Shown: positions 1 to 13,850, counted from the first letter of the stretch. The stretch is 64,000 nucleotides of DNA from Sindora glabra (GCA_020226215.1 CM035230.1:6533501-6597500); one strand, 5' to 3'. Notes: generated by a model from the sequence alone, not told the origin. A program made the numbers and translations.

Positions 1-317
1 CCAGTTATAATCCTTACTTGCATCCTAGATATTGAAGACTTGTCACTTGAAGAAGTCTTGGCCTTGTATTTACTCCCAACTAATTAAATTAGCTTGCTTA
101 TGTGCTTATCAGTGTAAACAGCTCTCATAGTCCATAGACTCCTGGTACTCTACTTTTCTACCCCTTTCCAATGTAGAAAATTTGAAGTTCTGAAACCAAA
201 ATTTAGATCCTGAAATTTGCCATTGCACTTTGTAGTTTGTAGTCATTGTGCAATGGCTCTGTAGTCGTTATGCAACGACTATTCCACTCCATATATATTT
301 TATATATTTTTCATTAT
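1..317. other. AT-rich flank with no recognised gene
   Basis: I see no coding region or repeat boundary here. It lies just upstream of the hAT transposase remnant and may include that element's 5' terminal region, but no terminal inverted repeat could be identified. Confidence 0.4.
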
Positions 318-325
318 TATAAATA
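318..325 (+). promoter_or_regulatory. TATA box of the hAT element (putative)
   Basis: TATAAATA followed by a pyrimidine-rich leader lies about 345 bases before the first usable ATG of the hAT transposase frame. The spacing suits a promoter with a long or intron-containing leader, but in such AT-rich DNA a chance match is possible. Confidence 0.3.
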
Positions 326-668
326 CTTATCTTTAATTCTCATTTTTTAATCACAAAAGATATTCATTCTTTCTCTCTTCAATCTTATTTCTATAATTTT
401 CATTTCTCAACAAATATTGAAGATTAAAGGTGGATATGGTGCATGAAGTTGTAAATTATTCGAATTTTAACTTCAACGAAAAATATTAGTGACACTCTTC
501 AATCCTTTTCTAATATCTACTTATATTTCTATATTTTTTATTAAGTTTTGTATATTTTAATTTTTATAGTATTTTAGTTAATTATTATTCTAGTTAAATT
601 TAATATTAGTAATTTTATTTTGAAATTATTAATAAATTTTAATTATGAATTAGAATGATCCTAATAAT

Positions 669-2681
669 ATGCAAAATTATTTTGATGATCAACATTTTTT
701 AGAAAATTAGCTACTAATTTTTCAAATAATAATTTTACAAATACCACTTTAAGTACACTTGAATTTACGTTATCTCCTCTTCCTTCTCAACATCCATCTT
801 CACAAAGTGCTCATAATTGTAAGAATATAAATACTCTTGCATTCTTATCTAATTTAATAAAAAGATAAAAAAAATTCTAACATATAGAATTATTTTGATC
901 TAAAAAATGTAAATGATGCAGTTAAAACATTTTGTAAATATTGTCAAAAAAATTATAACTATGATAATTATAGTGTTACTAGTACAATGAGATGCCATTA
1001 TTCTTCTAAACATGTGGATATTGTAAATATTTCAAGTGAAAATTTTAGCATGCTTAGTTAAGATAGTTGTGAGCATGAATTATGTAAATGGATTTGTCAT
1101 ACTGAAATACCTTTTAGTATAGCTAGTTCTCCAAAATTAAATGAACTTCTTCAACACTTTAATTTTCAATGGCGTGGTATGAGTAGGAAGATTAGTACAA
1201 ATAAATTGAATAAAATTTTTAAAGAGCAAAAAATGGGCTTAGCTAACTTTTTTTCAAAATTCAAAGGTAGAATTATACTTACATCTAATATTTGGATATC
1301 ACCATCTCAAATGGGCTATATTTGTATAACTGCCCATTATATTGATAATAATTTTATTTTACATAAAAGAATTATTTGTTTTAAACTAATTCCACCACCA
1401 CATAACGCATCTACTATAACTTGTTATAAAAAAAATACTTGTATTGAATACATAATATTGAATAAAATATTTTTAATTACCTTTCATAATATATCTACTA
1501 ATACTAGTACTATTAGAATTTTAATTCCAACTCTAAATCCTATTCTTGAAACTCAATTTTTTCATTTTAAATGTGCATGCCATACTTTAAATTTAATTGT
1601 TCAAGATGAATTAAAAGTTATTTATATACTTATACAAAATCTTAAAAATATAGTTTTATATATCAAATTATCACCAGTTAGAAAGTATGATTGGAAACAA
1701 TTATATATTCAAATGTCTAAGAAACCTAAGATGTCTTTACAAGATGTTTGTACACAATGGAATTCTACTTTTAAAATGTTAGAATTTTGTTTAGAGTATA
1801 AAGATCTTAGGGATACTTTTTATTCAACGAAAATTCAAGTTAATCATCACCTTGAAAATGTTGAATGGGAAAGGGCACAAATTTACTTATAATTTTTACA
1901 AATATTTTATAGAGTAACTAATCTTTTATCTAGTTCTTATTATCTGATATCTCACTCAATACTTGGTGTTTCACTTAATTGTAATTCTGCATTTTTAAAA
2001 TTTAGAAGTATTAATGGGTTTGAAATTATTATTAATGAATGTTTACTAAAATAGAATAAATACTTTAGAAATATTCCTTGTTTATATGTTATAGCTATAA
2101 TTATGGATCCTAGAATTAAACAAGAAAGAGTGAAAAAAATTGCTACAAAAGTACCATGAAAATATACAATATGAATTTGACTTAGAGTTTTACATGAATG
2201 ATATAAATAATTTACTATTAGAATGTTTCAAGTATATAGTAATAAATTTAGTTTTTCGCATTCACACATAGTTTCTTCATCTTTTTCAAAAATAAGTATC
2301 CCATTTCGTGAAGAATATGATAATTTTTTAGATTTAATTGATGATACTCTCTTAATCAATAATGAGTTAAGTTCTTACTTATTTACACCTATTGTAACTA
2401 ATATACCAAAATTTACCATTTTAAAATGGTGAAAAGTATAAATGACACAATATCCTATACTTTCTCTTATGGCATGTGATATACTAACCCCTCTAATATC
2501 TTCAGTAGCATCAAAAAGTGCATTTTCTCTTAATGAGCAAATTTTGAATGATAAGCATTTATCTATGAATGATTAAAACTTAAAGATGGCTATATGTTTA
2601 AAGGATTGGTTTGATGCAGAAGATAGACAACAAAATAATTTGCAAGAAGATGGATAATCATCGGGTGAAGGAGATAATTAG
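669..2681 (+). pseudogene. hAT-family transposase, BED zinc-finger (RICESLEEPER-like) type, degraded
   Basis: This is a cut-and-paste DNA transposase of the hAT superfamily, no longer functional. Around 930-1020 the translation gives a BED zinc finger (FCKYC, then RCHYSSKH with paired Cys and His). The longest clean stretch, 1179-1892, carries core-domain motifs: GRIILTSNIW, GYICITAHYI, the CACHTLNLIVQDELKV block and CTQWNSTF. From 2223 the frame continues through EYDNFLDLI and FTILKW, crosses two stops, and reaches the C-terminal dimerisation region around 2440-2560 (YPILSLMACDILTPL, then VASKSAFSLNEQ). The ATG at 669 is the first in frame with the N-terminal NYFDDQHFLEN stretch. Several in-frame stops and at least one frameshift near 860-900 show it is dead. 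The order BED, core, dimerisation domain leaves little doubt about the family. Terminal inverted repeats and an 8-bp target duplication were not found, so element borders are unknown. Confidence 0.88.
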
Positions 2682-4264
2682 AAATAGTGATATATTTATA
2701 TGTTATAAATTTAGTTAGTAAAATATTTATACTCATTTTATTTAATAGTAAAATTTTTCTAGACTAGATCTTGTGATTTTTACTCTTGTTAATGGGGGTT
2801 TTCCATGTTAAAATTTATTGTGTCTTAATTTATTTCTTTATTATTTTTAGTTGTATTAAATAATAACAATAATTTTTAAGTAATAATAATATAATATAAT
2901 TATATTTTATAATAATAAGAGTAATTATAATAATAATAACGATATATAATAATTATAACTTTATAAGAAGGAATTTTATAAGTTAAACAACATAAAATAT
3001 ATCATATTTTACATAAATTAAAACTTTGATAAGAAATGCATTCATTTCAATTTCTATTATTTATAATCCAAAAACTAAAATATATATATATCTAAATAAT
3101 GGAATACAAAATATATTTTCTTTTTTATTGTAAATATATTTTAAATAATTTTAAGATTAATTTAATTAAATTACTTAATTATCTATTTTATTTTTAAGCA
3201 TTATTACTTTTCATATGTGATGCATTATTTTTATTATTTTATTTACTTAATTATATTTTTTTATATGCTCATTCTTATTGCATATATTTTATGTACTAAT
3301 ATTATTATATAGTGTGATATATTATATGATATATTTTATTTTTATTATAAATTATATAAATAAATAAATAATTTATTATTCTAATATTAATATCACTAGG
3401 TAGTATAGATATAATATAACATAATTTACTTTTATTATAAAATTAGTTTAAATAAGTTAAATATTTAATATAAAATGTATCGATTGAACTAATTATTCTA
3501 TCTTTTTATAAACATATTTGAAAATTAAAATTAAAATTTATTTACTTAAATTTTATAAATATTTTTTAATATCAATTTTTTAAGTACTATATTTGAAATT
3601 AAACATATATCAATTGAAATTTTATTAAAGTTTTACAACTCATAGACATTATTTTTATTTACTTCATTGCATATTTTCCTTTTTTTCCTATATATTCACC
3701 CCATTTATTTATCATTTACATGTCAATGTCACTAAATAATATAAGTATAACATAATATATTTTATTTTTATTATAAAATTTTTTTATGTAAGTTTAACCT
3801 TTAATATTAAACTTGTTAATTGAATTAATTAATTCAATTCTCCATTTTTAAGTAAAAAATATTTAAAATTTAAAATTAAAATTATTCATTTATTTAAATT
3901 TTAATATACTAAAAAGTTATATCTCAAATTTAAATTTAATTTATTTAAATTAAATTTATTTTTATAAATAATTATTTATATTATTATTTATTTATATATA
4001 TTTCATAATATATAAATTATTAAATATATTTATTTTTATAAATAATACTTTGGGCTTGATCAATATATATTTAATAATATATATTTATTTTTTTAAATAA
4101 AATAAACAAATAAAATAAGTATATAATTATAATAAATAATAAAATTTTAAGTCATAATAATATATAATTATATTTAATAAATAATAATATATTTCAATTA
4201 ATTAATGGTATGAAATTAATAATAAATAAATAATCAATGTAGTAATAATAATAAAATATAATAA
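2682..4264. other. Extremely AT-rich spacer, no gene
   Basis: Roughly 1.6 kb of near-continuous A and T with short poly-A, poly-T and TAAT runs. No coding region or clear repeat border is visible. It may be the 3' non-coding part of the hAT element. Confidence 0.5.
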
Positions 4265-4278
4265 GTTATAAAAATCTG

Positions 4279-4350
4279 ACTGATATTGCAACTGGAATTG
4301 AAACTGGAATTGAAACTGAAATTGATATTGGTACTGATATTGGTACTATA
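4279..4350 (+). repeat. Short tandem repeats, possible hAT subterminal repeats
   Basis: About six imperfect 12-base units built on AACTGGAATTGA and TATTGGTACTGA follow one another here, leading into GATCTGATCCGG. Degenerate short direct repeats close to the ends are typical of hAT elements, where transposase binds. That this array belongs to the hAT remnant 1.6 kb upstream is an inference from position and style only. Confidence 0.45.
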
Positions 4351-4439
4351 ATAATTTGATCTGATCCGGTAAAAATGTATTTCAACTTAAAATTGATTCG
4401 ACGGTTAACTTTTATCCGTTAAATTAATTTAATAGAGTT

Positions 4440-4672
4440 GAACCAGTCCGCTTTGAAAATTTTACTTTTAACTGTGCCTTACCTTCATTTTTTATATTTC
4501 TCATCACTCTCAACTCTCTCTCCCACCTGTCCCGGTTACTCTCTCTCTCTTTTTGTGCTGCTGTCACTCTTTCTCACGTTTTTTTTCCAGCTCTTTCTGG
4601 TTTTCTCTTTTCACCGCCACACAACAGCTCCCTCTCTCCATTTCTTTTCTTATCATTTTTGAAACTTGCTTT

Positions 4673-4723
<51 letters not shown>

Positions 4724-7454
4724 GAAAATGATGCGCAGCTCTCTCTCATCACACTATACAAACCGGCACCCATCCCTCTCTCCCTCTCTTCCCGTGCCTT
4801 CTCTCTCGGTTCTGTCTCCCCTCCTCCCTTCTTCTTCTCTTTTCCACAGCGCTCCTTGGTGGTTGCGGGCGGTCGCCACTCGCGGAGATGCTGCTATGTT
4901 CGGGTTCTGCGGAAGTGATTGGCGATACGGCGCAAGCAGCTCAACTGTTTCTTCCGGCGGTTTCCCTCTCTTCCCCCAATTCTCAGCTTAGCTCCGCCGT
5001 ACGTTACTCTGCTGGGCGCAACTACTCTCCTGACCAAACCACAACTCGCTTCATCCATATATTCTGGTGACAACATAAGTTTTCCTTCTTGCCCAGCCAC
5101 ATTGATTGCACGAGGTTGCAGCTGGTCCTTAAGCATTGAAGAGAATAGACGGCAACAGCTGATCCTGACTTGCTGTGAGCTACAAACCCAACTCCTTCAC
5201 CAGTAGCTCGCCCGAAAAAAAAAAAAAAACCCATCTGCTGGTAAACTTTTGTCCAATGCCTTGCAATTTAAATGCCCTGAATTTTCCCTTCATTGTGCTG
5301 AGAACAGTTTCGTGCGATACTATAAATTAGCAAGAATCAAGGTAAACTTCATTGTTTGGATTCTGTTGTTACAAATGAAATTAACCATATAAGATTCGGT
5401 CTTCTTCATTTTCCTTTTATTTCTGTATCAAGAGACGTCTCAAGTCATGTTCACATTTTATTAGGTGTAGATTATTTGATTGTGGAATATTTTTATGATA
5501 GTTTTAATATTTTTTATGATCTTAGATATGTTAATGGTAAAATTAAATCCTTATGGATGGATCTCATCTTTATAATAATAAGAAATATTCCTTTAACACT
5601 ATCTAAATAAGAAAGTGAATATAAGATATTGTTTCTGTTTTAAATTTTGTTAAGTGTGTCGTGTTGTCATGGTGCAGAAATAGAAAGATTCTTTAATAAG
5701 TATGCTTAGGATGTAATACATAGGATCGAAGTTTCCTAAGGGAAAAGATCAAAAAATATAAAAAAAATTTGATAGATAAAGGAAATTGAACTTATGAAAG
5801 TAATATGATGAGTGTAACACAGAGAATTGATGGTTAGATATATGTATGACTTGTATGAGTTTAGACATAAATGCTATCATAATACGAGAATATTATGGAA
5901 AGATAAATATAATTTTTAAAGTATGGTAAGAAAAGTTGACATATGAAAATGGAATGGTTAGGGATTTCATTATAAGGAAAGTAAGGAAACTATGTTATAT
6001 TAGTTATGATAATTGGGAATATTATAAGTGATGCCTTATGGTAAAAATTTATTATTGTAATTTCTAATTAGGGAGAATAGAAGGTGAAAGTGAAAGAATT
6101 AGATATCTTTAAAGTTGTGGGATGATTCCAGATGAGTGCATATCTCATTACTATTTTATTTTAATAAAAAGACAATTTAGATATGGTGAATTATATTATT
6201 CCTGTTAATACTTCACACTCATGTCTATATTTACATATAAATTTAATTTTTGAGTAATTAGCTGTTAAATAATTGCTAGATGATCAAAGTGCATAGTAGA
6301 AGTATGATGATGTTATTAGTGATCGCTAAATATTTATGGTTGAATTGTTTATTACTTGCATGTTAGACACAATAGTGTGATATGTGATTTGAAAGTTAAG
6401 CTCTCATATATATTTATTCTGCCATGAATGGCATTGAAAACTGTGTTAGAATGGTGACATTGGAAACTAAGTTATATTGGAATAAAACTTTGAATGTTGG
6501 ATGGTAAATTCCTAGCTAACAATTGCGAAGGAAATAAGATTTATTCGAGAGTCAGATGGGAAATTCCCAGTGATTGGTGAGTGGTTAAGAGAAGTGTAAA
6601 TTTGATCCCAAAATAATAGGGTGGTTATATATATTTTGGTTATAACTAAATGTGTGATTCAATGTGATATTAGAATTTTACTTGTGTTGGATGTTGTTGT
6701 TTGATGTGATTGCAAAGATATGACGTGACTATAATGATTTTTTATATTTGAGCCTTAATGGCTATTTAGAAAATTTTAGTCACCCAGAATGGGTGATGAG
6801 CAATTAATTGAGTTACGATAGTTGTGTTGCAAGATATGGGATTTAAGTTATTTGCAAGTGAAATTCTAAAATGAGATTGATTGTGCGTATCACAAAGATC
6901 CAAGAATAATGGGTTTCATGATATAATTTAATTATGATTATTATATATAATTGATCACTTGTAAAATATGGAAGATATATACTCACTAAGTTCCTAAAAC
7001 TCACTCTATTTTATTTTTCACTATTTTTAGGTTAAGGTGAACATATTTAACCTTGATGCATCCATGGAGAATCAAGACCACTTGAAATGAAAGATTTGAC
7101 TATTGGGATTATCTTAAAATAGGATCAACATTTAAAATGGAGTTATAACTAACCCAACAATTGTTGTGTTGAACTTGTATTTGTATATTTGTTTTGAGAT
7201 TTGTTTTATATGATATATGTATGTGATTCTGTCGTATCTGAAATAAATAGGTGTAGTATTTTAGGATGTGTAACTTTCCGAAAGTGTCCAAAAATAAGGG
7301 AGATGTTGTTCATTCTTCGTAAAAATTTGAAGTGAAATTTTGAGTTCTTCTAGAACTTGGAAACTTTCGTTAGACAAAAAGAGTAAAAATTGTTAAGATT
7401 TGTGGAAACTGATAATAGGATTCATGCCGGTCACAATCAAGATGAGTCATGATA
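4440..7454 (-). repeat. Family-A LTR-like sequence, reverse orientation, left end undefined
   Basis: Read on the minus strand, the right end (7454 inward to about 7380) matches the start of the family-A LTRs at 11053 and 38134: a degenerate TGTCATGAC start, then the GATTGTGACCGG and TTTCCACAA blocks. Around 7020-7080 the reverse complement carries the CTCCATGGATGC block also present at 11300 and 38500. The CT- and GC-rich part at 4740-5210 corresponds in position and composition, reversed, to the GC-rich cores at 12130-13110 and 39600-40500. No terminal TGTAATATCC is visible on the left, so that end is truncated or too diverged. Short frames inside the GC-rich part are not conserved as proteins. 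Confidence 0.55.
4677..4720. repeat. (AT)22 microsatellite
   Basis: 44 bases of uninterrupted AT dinucleotide. It creates spurious Ile-Tyr repeat frames. Confidence 0.97.
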
Positions 7455-7818
7455 ATGTGACCTTTAGTCGACACCTATCTAACTCATGCTTGGCACATAA
7501 ACTAGAGTGTTAAAAATCAAGTAATGCTTAGGCTAAACATTAGACAATCTATCATAAATAAGTTTCACTACCATTTTGTTGTATATAACATGGTTTATCG
7601 AAATGGTACTAGTAATATGTTATTATGGGTGCACACATATCACTAGTACAATTTCAATCATCACTTATCTGGTCAGTAATAAAAACAACCTATCCTGAGT
7701 GCACATATATCATTGATACTAATTTTGTCAAAACTTTGGTGCTAAGTATCACTACTAGTGCTAGCAAATTTCTTCACCATTGTGACGCCAATCCTTTACC
7801 CCACCTTGCATACTTATC
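7455..7818. other. Spacer between two LTR-like units
   Basis: I recognise nothing in these 364 bases. A 71-codon frame (7625-7840) runs into the neighbouring LTR and has no recognisable motif. Confidence 0.4.
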
Positions 7819-10800
7819 TATAATATCCCAAAATAGATAAGAGATATTAAGCAAGAAATTTTTCTAGAAAATCTTGATTTAAAAAACTTGATAGGAAAAT
7901 CAAGCAAAATTTAGAGGAATTGAAAACGTAATTTGAGAGTGAGTTCAACTAGAATAATTTTGAAATTTTTAATAAACACTAAAATAGATAAAAGCTAAAT
8001 TAAAAACCTAATAATGGGATTAGAAAAATTCACTTAGAAATTTGTTGAAATTCTAAAATTCGATAAATTGAAAAAGTGAGAAAATGAATAAAAAATATAG
8101 TAAATTAATTTTTAAAATTTATAGGGTAGCCTAAATTAATTTTTGGGGCCTAAAAAATGATTGTGGAAGACTAGAAATGAAGACCCAAAAACATTCAAAA
8201 GTTTAGGGCAAAAATGAAAGAAAATAAAAAATTTAGGGTTAAATTGTAATAAATTCTTTTTATTTTTTTAGTGATTTAATTTTTATTTGTATTGAGCTCA
8301 TTTGGCCCAATTTTTAGAGGCCAAAATCTAATTTTTAAGGCCTAAAAATGTGGGCTCGAGCTTCCAAAGGAAGCTAAGGACCTAAGTGAGAAATGGGTAA
8401 ATTTTAATGTCATTTTGTAATAAACCTTATTTGTCTAATTTATGTGGATTAATTTTATTGATTATAAGGGCAATTATTTTCTGAATCCCAGCCTTTTTGA
8501 ATGTCAAAGCTAGCCCATCCTAGTGTCCTAAGATTTTTTTCTCACAATTCAATAAAAATTAGTAAGAAAATTATAAAAATTTATGGAATTTTCTTGAATT
8601 TTGTATAATTAAATGGGCTAGCCATTTGGAGCAAAAAAATACTGCTCCTTAGCTAGCCAAAATGTGTAAAGGAAGAGGGAAATTAGTGGGAAGTTCAAGC
8701 CTTCGACTCTTTTTCAACTAGTAGCTTCACATAAGTAACATAAAATTTCTTCCAATTTCTTTGAAACTTCTTAAGCTTATCTTTCCTAAATTTCTAAAAT
8801 TTTGATTCATTTTAATGAAGCTTCTTCTTGTAGTTCTAAAAGGTTATTGGAAATTAAGAGTAAAAAAAAAAGGTGAGTGGTAACTCTTCCCTACTCTTAG
8901 GTATTTTCAAGTAGAAGATGATATTGTTGATAGTTTGTGTTTCTATTTTGTTATTTATGGTATGATGATATATGGTTCTATTTTGTAATTATCAAATGAA
9001 ATTATGATCATATATTATTGGTAAGTTGATGTTGTGAATGATGGAAAAAAGATTCATCAAAAACTATTTAGGAAAAATAGAAATAGAAATTTATGGAAAT
9101 GATATAAACTTCTCTCATGTGGTACTAAAATAGGGGTTTAGGATACCTACTGTAACTAAAGTTTATGGAACTTTAAAAAAATTAATTTTTTAGCATTATA
9201 TGGTCATAATTAGTATTAGGATGACTATAGATGAATTTGATAATTTCTAGAAATTTTTAGATGAATAATAAACCAAGTTAATAATGAGATACTCAATTCT
9301 GTCCATCTGGGAACCAGTGCTGGTTGGTCACGAATTTTTATTTATTTGAGGCATCAAGTGATTAGGAAAAAAATGTGAAAAATTGTATCTTTACTCCTCC
9401 ATACGTTATAAGACTCACGGCCAAATTTGGTGGTAATTGGAGCTCATTTGGTTATCTAACAAAATTTCTAATTTCAAGCGTTCCAATGCAATTCTGGTCA
9501 TGAACCCTAATAGTGCAGTCTAAGGTTTCAATTTATTTATCCCATCAAATGAATGAGAAAAATTATGAAACTCTTAGGATATGTCATTTGAGATGTTATC
9601 AAGCTTGTGTCAAAAATTAATGGCAATCGGAGTTTATTTGGTTACCCAAAAGGTAGTTTTATTTTTACTACTCTAATGTAGTACGAAAATTGTTGTTCTA
9701 GGTTCTTAATTTTGATATACTAGTAAAATCACGAAATTATTTGCACAACACTTAAGTTATCTCTCATTTAATATGTTATAAATGATGTGGAAAAATTTGA
9801 CAATAATTGGATACCATTTGATTGATGAAAAGGGAGCTTTATTTACATGTACCTTTGTGCTGTCCTATCCTTGAATTTCTTCTTTAGGTTTTTAGTAAAT
9901 AGTACCCGTAAAGGTATTTTGAGCAATTTGATTATTGTATTTTGTACAATAAAAAGTTAGGAATGTTGGGATAAATTGTGATGAAATTTAAAATGAATTT
10001 AGGAGCGTAAAAAAAGGCTCTAAGCCATGGTACAAATACAAGTTTGCTTGAAACTCTTTGAGAATTGTCAAGAAGGAATTTAAATGCATATGACACATTG
10101 AGGTAACACATAAAATACTTATAGCATGGTGAATATTTGACTATATCTATAAAGTAAATGTTTGATGTTTTAACATCCCATTATTAGTTATTATAAATTG
10201 AAAGGGGGAGATACAACATCCTTCACAAAAAAAGAGAGAAGTGGTTAATAATGGAGGAAAAAGGTTGATGGCTTTAAGCCTAGGGTGGTGGTAGATAAGG
10301 TTGGACTAAAAATATAATGTGGAACTTATATACATATCATTGTCATTTTCTATAATGAAATATATTAATTTTAAGCATAAGAAAAATTCCTCATAAAACA
10401 CTAGTCAAGAATTATATGCAAGATAAGACAAATCTTTTATAGTGAAAACCATTTTGAATGAGGTGATGAGTAACCACTCACTGAGTATATTTCATACTCA
10501 TTCTTTGTTATGTTTAATTAATGATAGGTATTGAACATGAAGCCAAGGTAGCAGATTGATACTTGTGTAGTAACCTTTTAGTTTCTCAATAACATTTATG
10601 TAATGCCTTTTGATATGGGTTCAATCAGTGTCATCTAAAATGTTTTCTAGAATATATGCCTAATAACTAATTTCATTTCGGGATGTATGTATATTTATCT
10701 ACATGTATGTATATATAAAACTTTTAAACTTATAATGTATGTGGTTTGTTTTCTAATTTATAAGTTTGTTTCTTCTGTCATAATAATTTAATATAAATTA

Positions 10801-10898
10801 TTAGAACGTTAGAGGCTTGTAAAGATATTTAGTTACCATGCTAGTACTAATTAGATATCTTTATGCTTGTTATGATAACCATAAGACGGGTCGTGACA
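7819..10898 (-). mobile_element. Family-B solo LTR, target duplication TTATC/TCATC
   Basis: On the minus strand this 3,080-bp unit starts TGTCACGACC at 10898 and ends GGGATATTATA at 7819, close to the TG...CA ends of an LTR. The 5 bases outside are TTATC (7814-7818) and TCATC (10899-10903), four of five identical, as for an old insertion. It aligns in the same order with the family-B units at 36817-42455 (same strand) and 52756-56066 (opposite strand): a start with a GGCATAAAGACATTT-like block, the CCTAGGGTGG block near 10290, the GTGAGTGG block near 8873, and the GGCCTAAAA segment near 8160-8400. There is no internal coding region, primer site or second LTR, so I read it as a solo LTR. Lineage unknown. 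Confidence 0.72.
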
Positions 10899-11052
10899 TC
10901 ATCATCCTACTTACCATTCTTTTTTCCTACTCCTTTTGAGCACTTGGCCAATCATGGCATTGAGCATGGCACAAGCACTTGGCATGTCCTTCTTACTTAA
11001 TCTTAAACCTAAATGAGTGCTTGGTGAGGAGCAAGTGCTTGTTATGATAAGA
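10899..11052. other. Short spacer with repeated CACTTGGC and AAGTGCTTG words
   Basis: This 154-base stretch contains several copies of CACTTGGC-like and AGTGCTTG-like words in direct and inverted order. No gene. It is the flank into which the next solo LTR inserted. Confidence 0.4.
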
Positions 11053-13671
11053 TGTCACGACCCACTTTTGATCGTGACGGGCGTGGATCCCGTTATCGGT
11101 TTCCACAAGCCTTAACTATTATTACTCTTTCTATCTAATGAGAATTTTCAAATATGACAAGATTAACATATATATAGAATAATCTAATTTCACACTTATA
11201 CACATACAATTAATTCATCACATTATATAATTTATCAAAACTCTATTTGCCTATTAACCCTAATCTTAACTGTCGAATCTCTTAATTCAGGCAGTCTTTG
11301 ATCCTCCATGGATGCTAACCTGAAAATATTGAATTAGAATAGAGTGAGTTCCACAAACCCAATGAGTATATAGCTACCGCTAACTTTTAAGTGATCAATG
11401 TAGGCACATTAAAAAGATAATAGCAAATTAATTTTTGAATTCTTGAAACATATGAAAATTCACGTGCACATGACTAGAATTCTATTTCACGTAACACAAT
11501 GATAGGAATCTTAACTTCCTATTAGAGCTCAAGATCATGTACTACCCATTCCGGGTAGGCATCATACACAAACAGCCATTAAGGCTCAATAACATCATCA
11601 ATATAAATCAATCACAACAGGCACTTGATGTCACATATTTAAATATAATATACATACATATAGTTACTCTTTGGTAACAAGGTCAATCTTATACCTCTAT
11701 CAACTGTTAGTCAAGAATTTCTCGTCTAACTCTTGAATCAATATCATATCTATCCCATATAATTTAGCGAGAATTCTCCATCCGACTTTCATATCATTTC
11801 TTTATCATTGATTGCAATATTCAGTATCATCATTCTAGCGTCATTCATCGATTTCCAATGTCTCAAAAGGTTCAATTCACAATACTCGTATATAATCATA
11901 TTTATACAAAAATATAGAATTGATATTAATAATGATAAAAGCATAACTCAATATTTAAAATATCTTTTGATAAGGTAAAAAAAAAAAGTCGTGAGATATA
12001 TACTCACTTGATAAAGTCGTCTACGGGTACCTCTAAAGCATCTATTCGAAGATTTCCAATTCCTTTGCTTCCATCTATCTTGTTACTTTGAAACATTCCC
12101 ATTTTAAATTCCCACTTTCTCTTATTTTCCTATGTCAAATAATTCTGCCGAAGCGTTGCCGACAAAAGAACCTTGCCACAGTACCGGTAAAACAAAGTAG
12201 ACAATGACATTTTACACTGTAACTTAGCGGTTCCTGTCAACATGTCAACTTCACGTGGCTTTTTTGCAAACCAAACTCGCGGCTCCTTCCCTCGTTGTGC
12301 ATCATGGTGCAGCACCGAACAGCAGCAACTGAACATGAAGGAAGACCTTGTGCCTCTGCCCGTTGGTTCAACACTACCTGTGGAGAACCTGACATGTTGT
12401 TGCATCTGGTGAAGCTTCCAAACAACACCGACACCAGCAGTAACAAGGAGCAACAGTTACTCACGTCTGGCCGAAGGAAGGAGCAAGATGAAACAACAGT
12501 AACAAAAGGGAAACAGAAGCATAACAGGACGCCAGCAACAGCTGAAGTTGGCATCACAACAAGAAGAAAGAACAGTACGAATAACCACTCGGCCCCCCTA
12601 CTCTGCAGTCTCCATTTGTGTTGCTATCGAGCTGGCCTTCATGTCACTGGAAAATCGTTGTTAGCAAGGTAGCGCGTGTGACGGAGACGCTCTCCTAATA
12701 ACAGAGCTACAACGGAGGAAGGTGGAAAACAGAGGAAGTTGGCCAAACCAGAAAACCAGAAGAGAGGCGATGGGAGACAGCTCGTTGGTGACGTGACGGA
12801 CGAACTCACGCTCCATGGCGTAGGAGCCTTGACACCAGCTTCTTCCTCTCACTCGTGCATCCATGGTTCGTGGGTGGCATAGCAGCAGTTTGTGGCAGTA
12901 AAAGAAGGAGAGGAGGAAGAAGAGAGAGAGCTCGGCAGTGACGGGGAAATAGAGGGAGCTGCGGGAGGGAGAAAGAGCAAGCTAACCAGTTGTTAAGAGG
13001 AGTCACCAGCAACATAAAAAAAAATTGGCCAAATAAAGCAAAAATAAGAAAGAAGAAGATGAGATGAGGAGATGGAAGAGAAAGAGGTGGGCGGTGGAGG
13101 TTCTGAGAGAGAGTTGACCGGCTTGCATGTTTGACTAAAAGAAAATAAAATAAAATGTTGAGCTATATTGTACCTTTGGGAAAAGATAAAAGAGGAGGGC
13201 GGTTAAAATGAGGAAAAATCTGAAAATATAGGAGAGAGAGATCCGGAAACTTGTAGGAAAAATGTGGGGCTAAAGGTTTTATTACTGTGTGTTTCATCTC
13301 ATGGTAAGCTCATTGCTCCCTTAATCTCAACCCTCCATTTTACTTACAAATGTTAAACTTTTAAAATTTCATGTCATATACTTCTCAATCCCCCGTTCGA
13401 AAATATCTATGTTTATACTAAGCTAATATATTTAAATCCATTAAAATTATTATTTCAAAAATTCATAAATCTTTGCATTTCTCCTCATGCTAAAAAAATC
13501 TGTTATTTATATATAAATGAATAAACTTTAAATATTCTTATAAATATTATTCTAATATTTCAGAACTTTTAATTCGAATAGATCAATTTAAAACTATAAA
13601 TTAGTTAAATGAAATAAATATTCTCCATTAGTAAAATTTATAAAATTTAAATATTAACTTAGGATATTACA
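11053..13671 (+). mobile_element. Family-A solo LTR, perfect target duplication TAAGA
   Basis: The unit starts TGTCACGACC and ends GGATATTACA, and is bounded by identical 5-bp duplications TAAGA (11048-11052 and 13672-13676). Its 2,619 bp have three zones: an AT-rich part up to about 12000, a GC-rich core at about 12130-13110, and an AT-rich tail. The same order occurs in the unit at 38134-40945. There is no gag, pol, primer site or polypurine tract and no second copy nearby, so it is best read as a solo LTR left by recombination between two LTRs. Open frames of about 60-125 codons on both strands of the core share no motif and are not conserved with the other copies. The autonomous parent is not in the window. 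Confidence 0.82.
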
Positions 13672-13850
13672 TAAGAACTCAGTATAAGATCGATTCTTGG
13701 TGATAACCCCAAGCATTTATCAAAGCCATCCAACCCTTATAAGAATGAGCTCTTAAGTGGAAAGTCAAATGTTATTACTATTCACAAGTGAAAGTTCCTA
13801 GAGGCTTAAATTTTTATGCCCATACAAAGAAAACCTAGGCTTTGATGCAA
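13672..13850. other. Spacer, no gene seen
   Basis: About 180 bases between a solo LTR and a diverged LTR-like unit. It continues the sequence found left of 11048, as expected for an interrupted flank. I see no coding motif. Confidence 0.35.

Noticed and set aside
4553..4991. Frames with long Ile-Tyr repeats
   Set aside because: They are translations of the (AT)22 microsatellite with CT-rich flanks; the same artefact occurs at 63409-63633.
5356..5610. An 84-codon frame starting MDSVVTNEINHIRFG
   Set aside because: No recognised motif, no conserved counterpart, and it lies in AT-rich repeat sequence.
12130..13015. Several 67-125 codon frames on both strands as candidate host genes
   Set aside because: They overlap each other on both strands, have no motif, lie in the GC-rich core of a solo LTR and are not conserved in the other family-A copy at 39600-40500.
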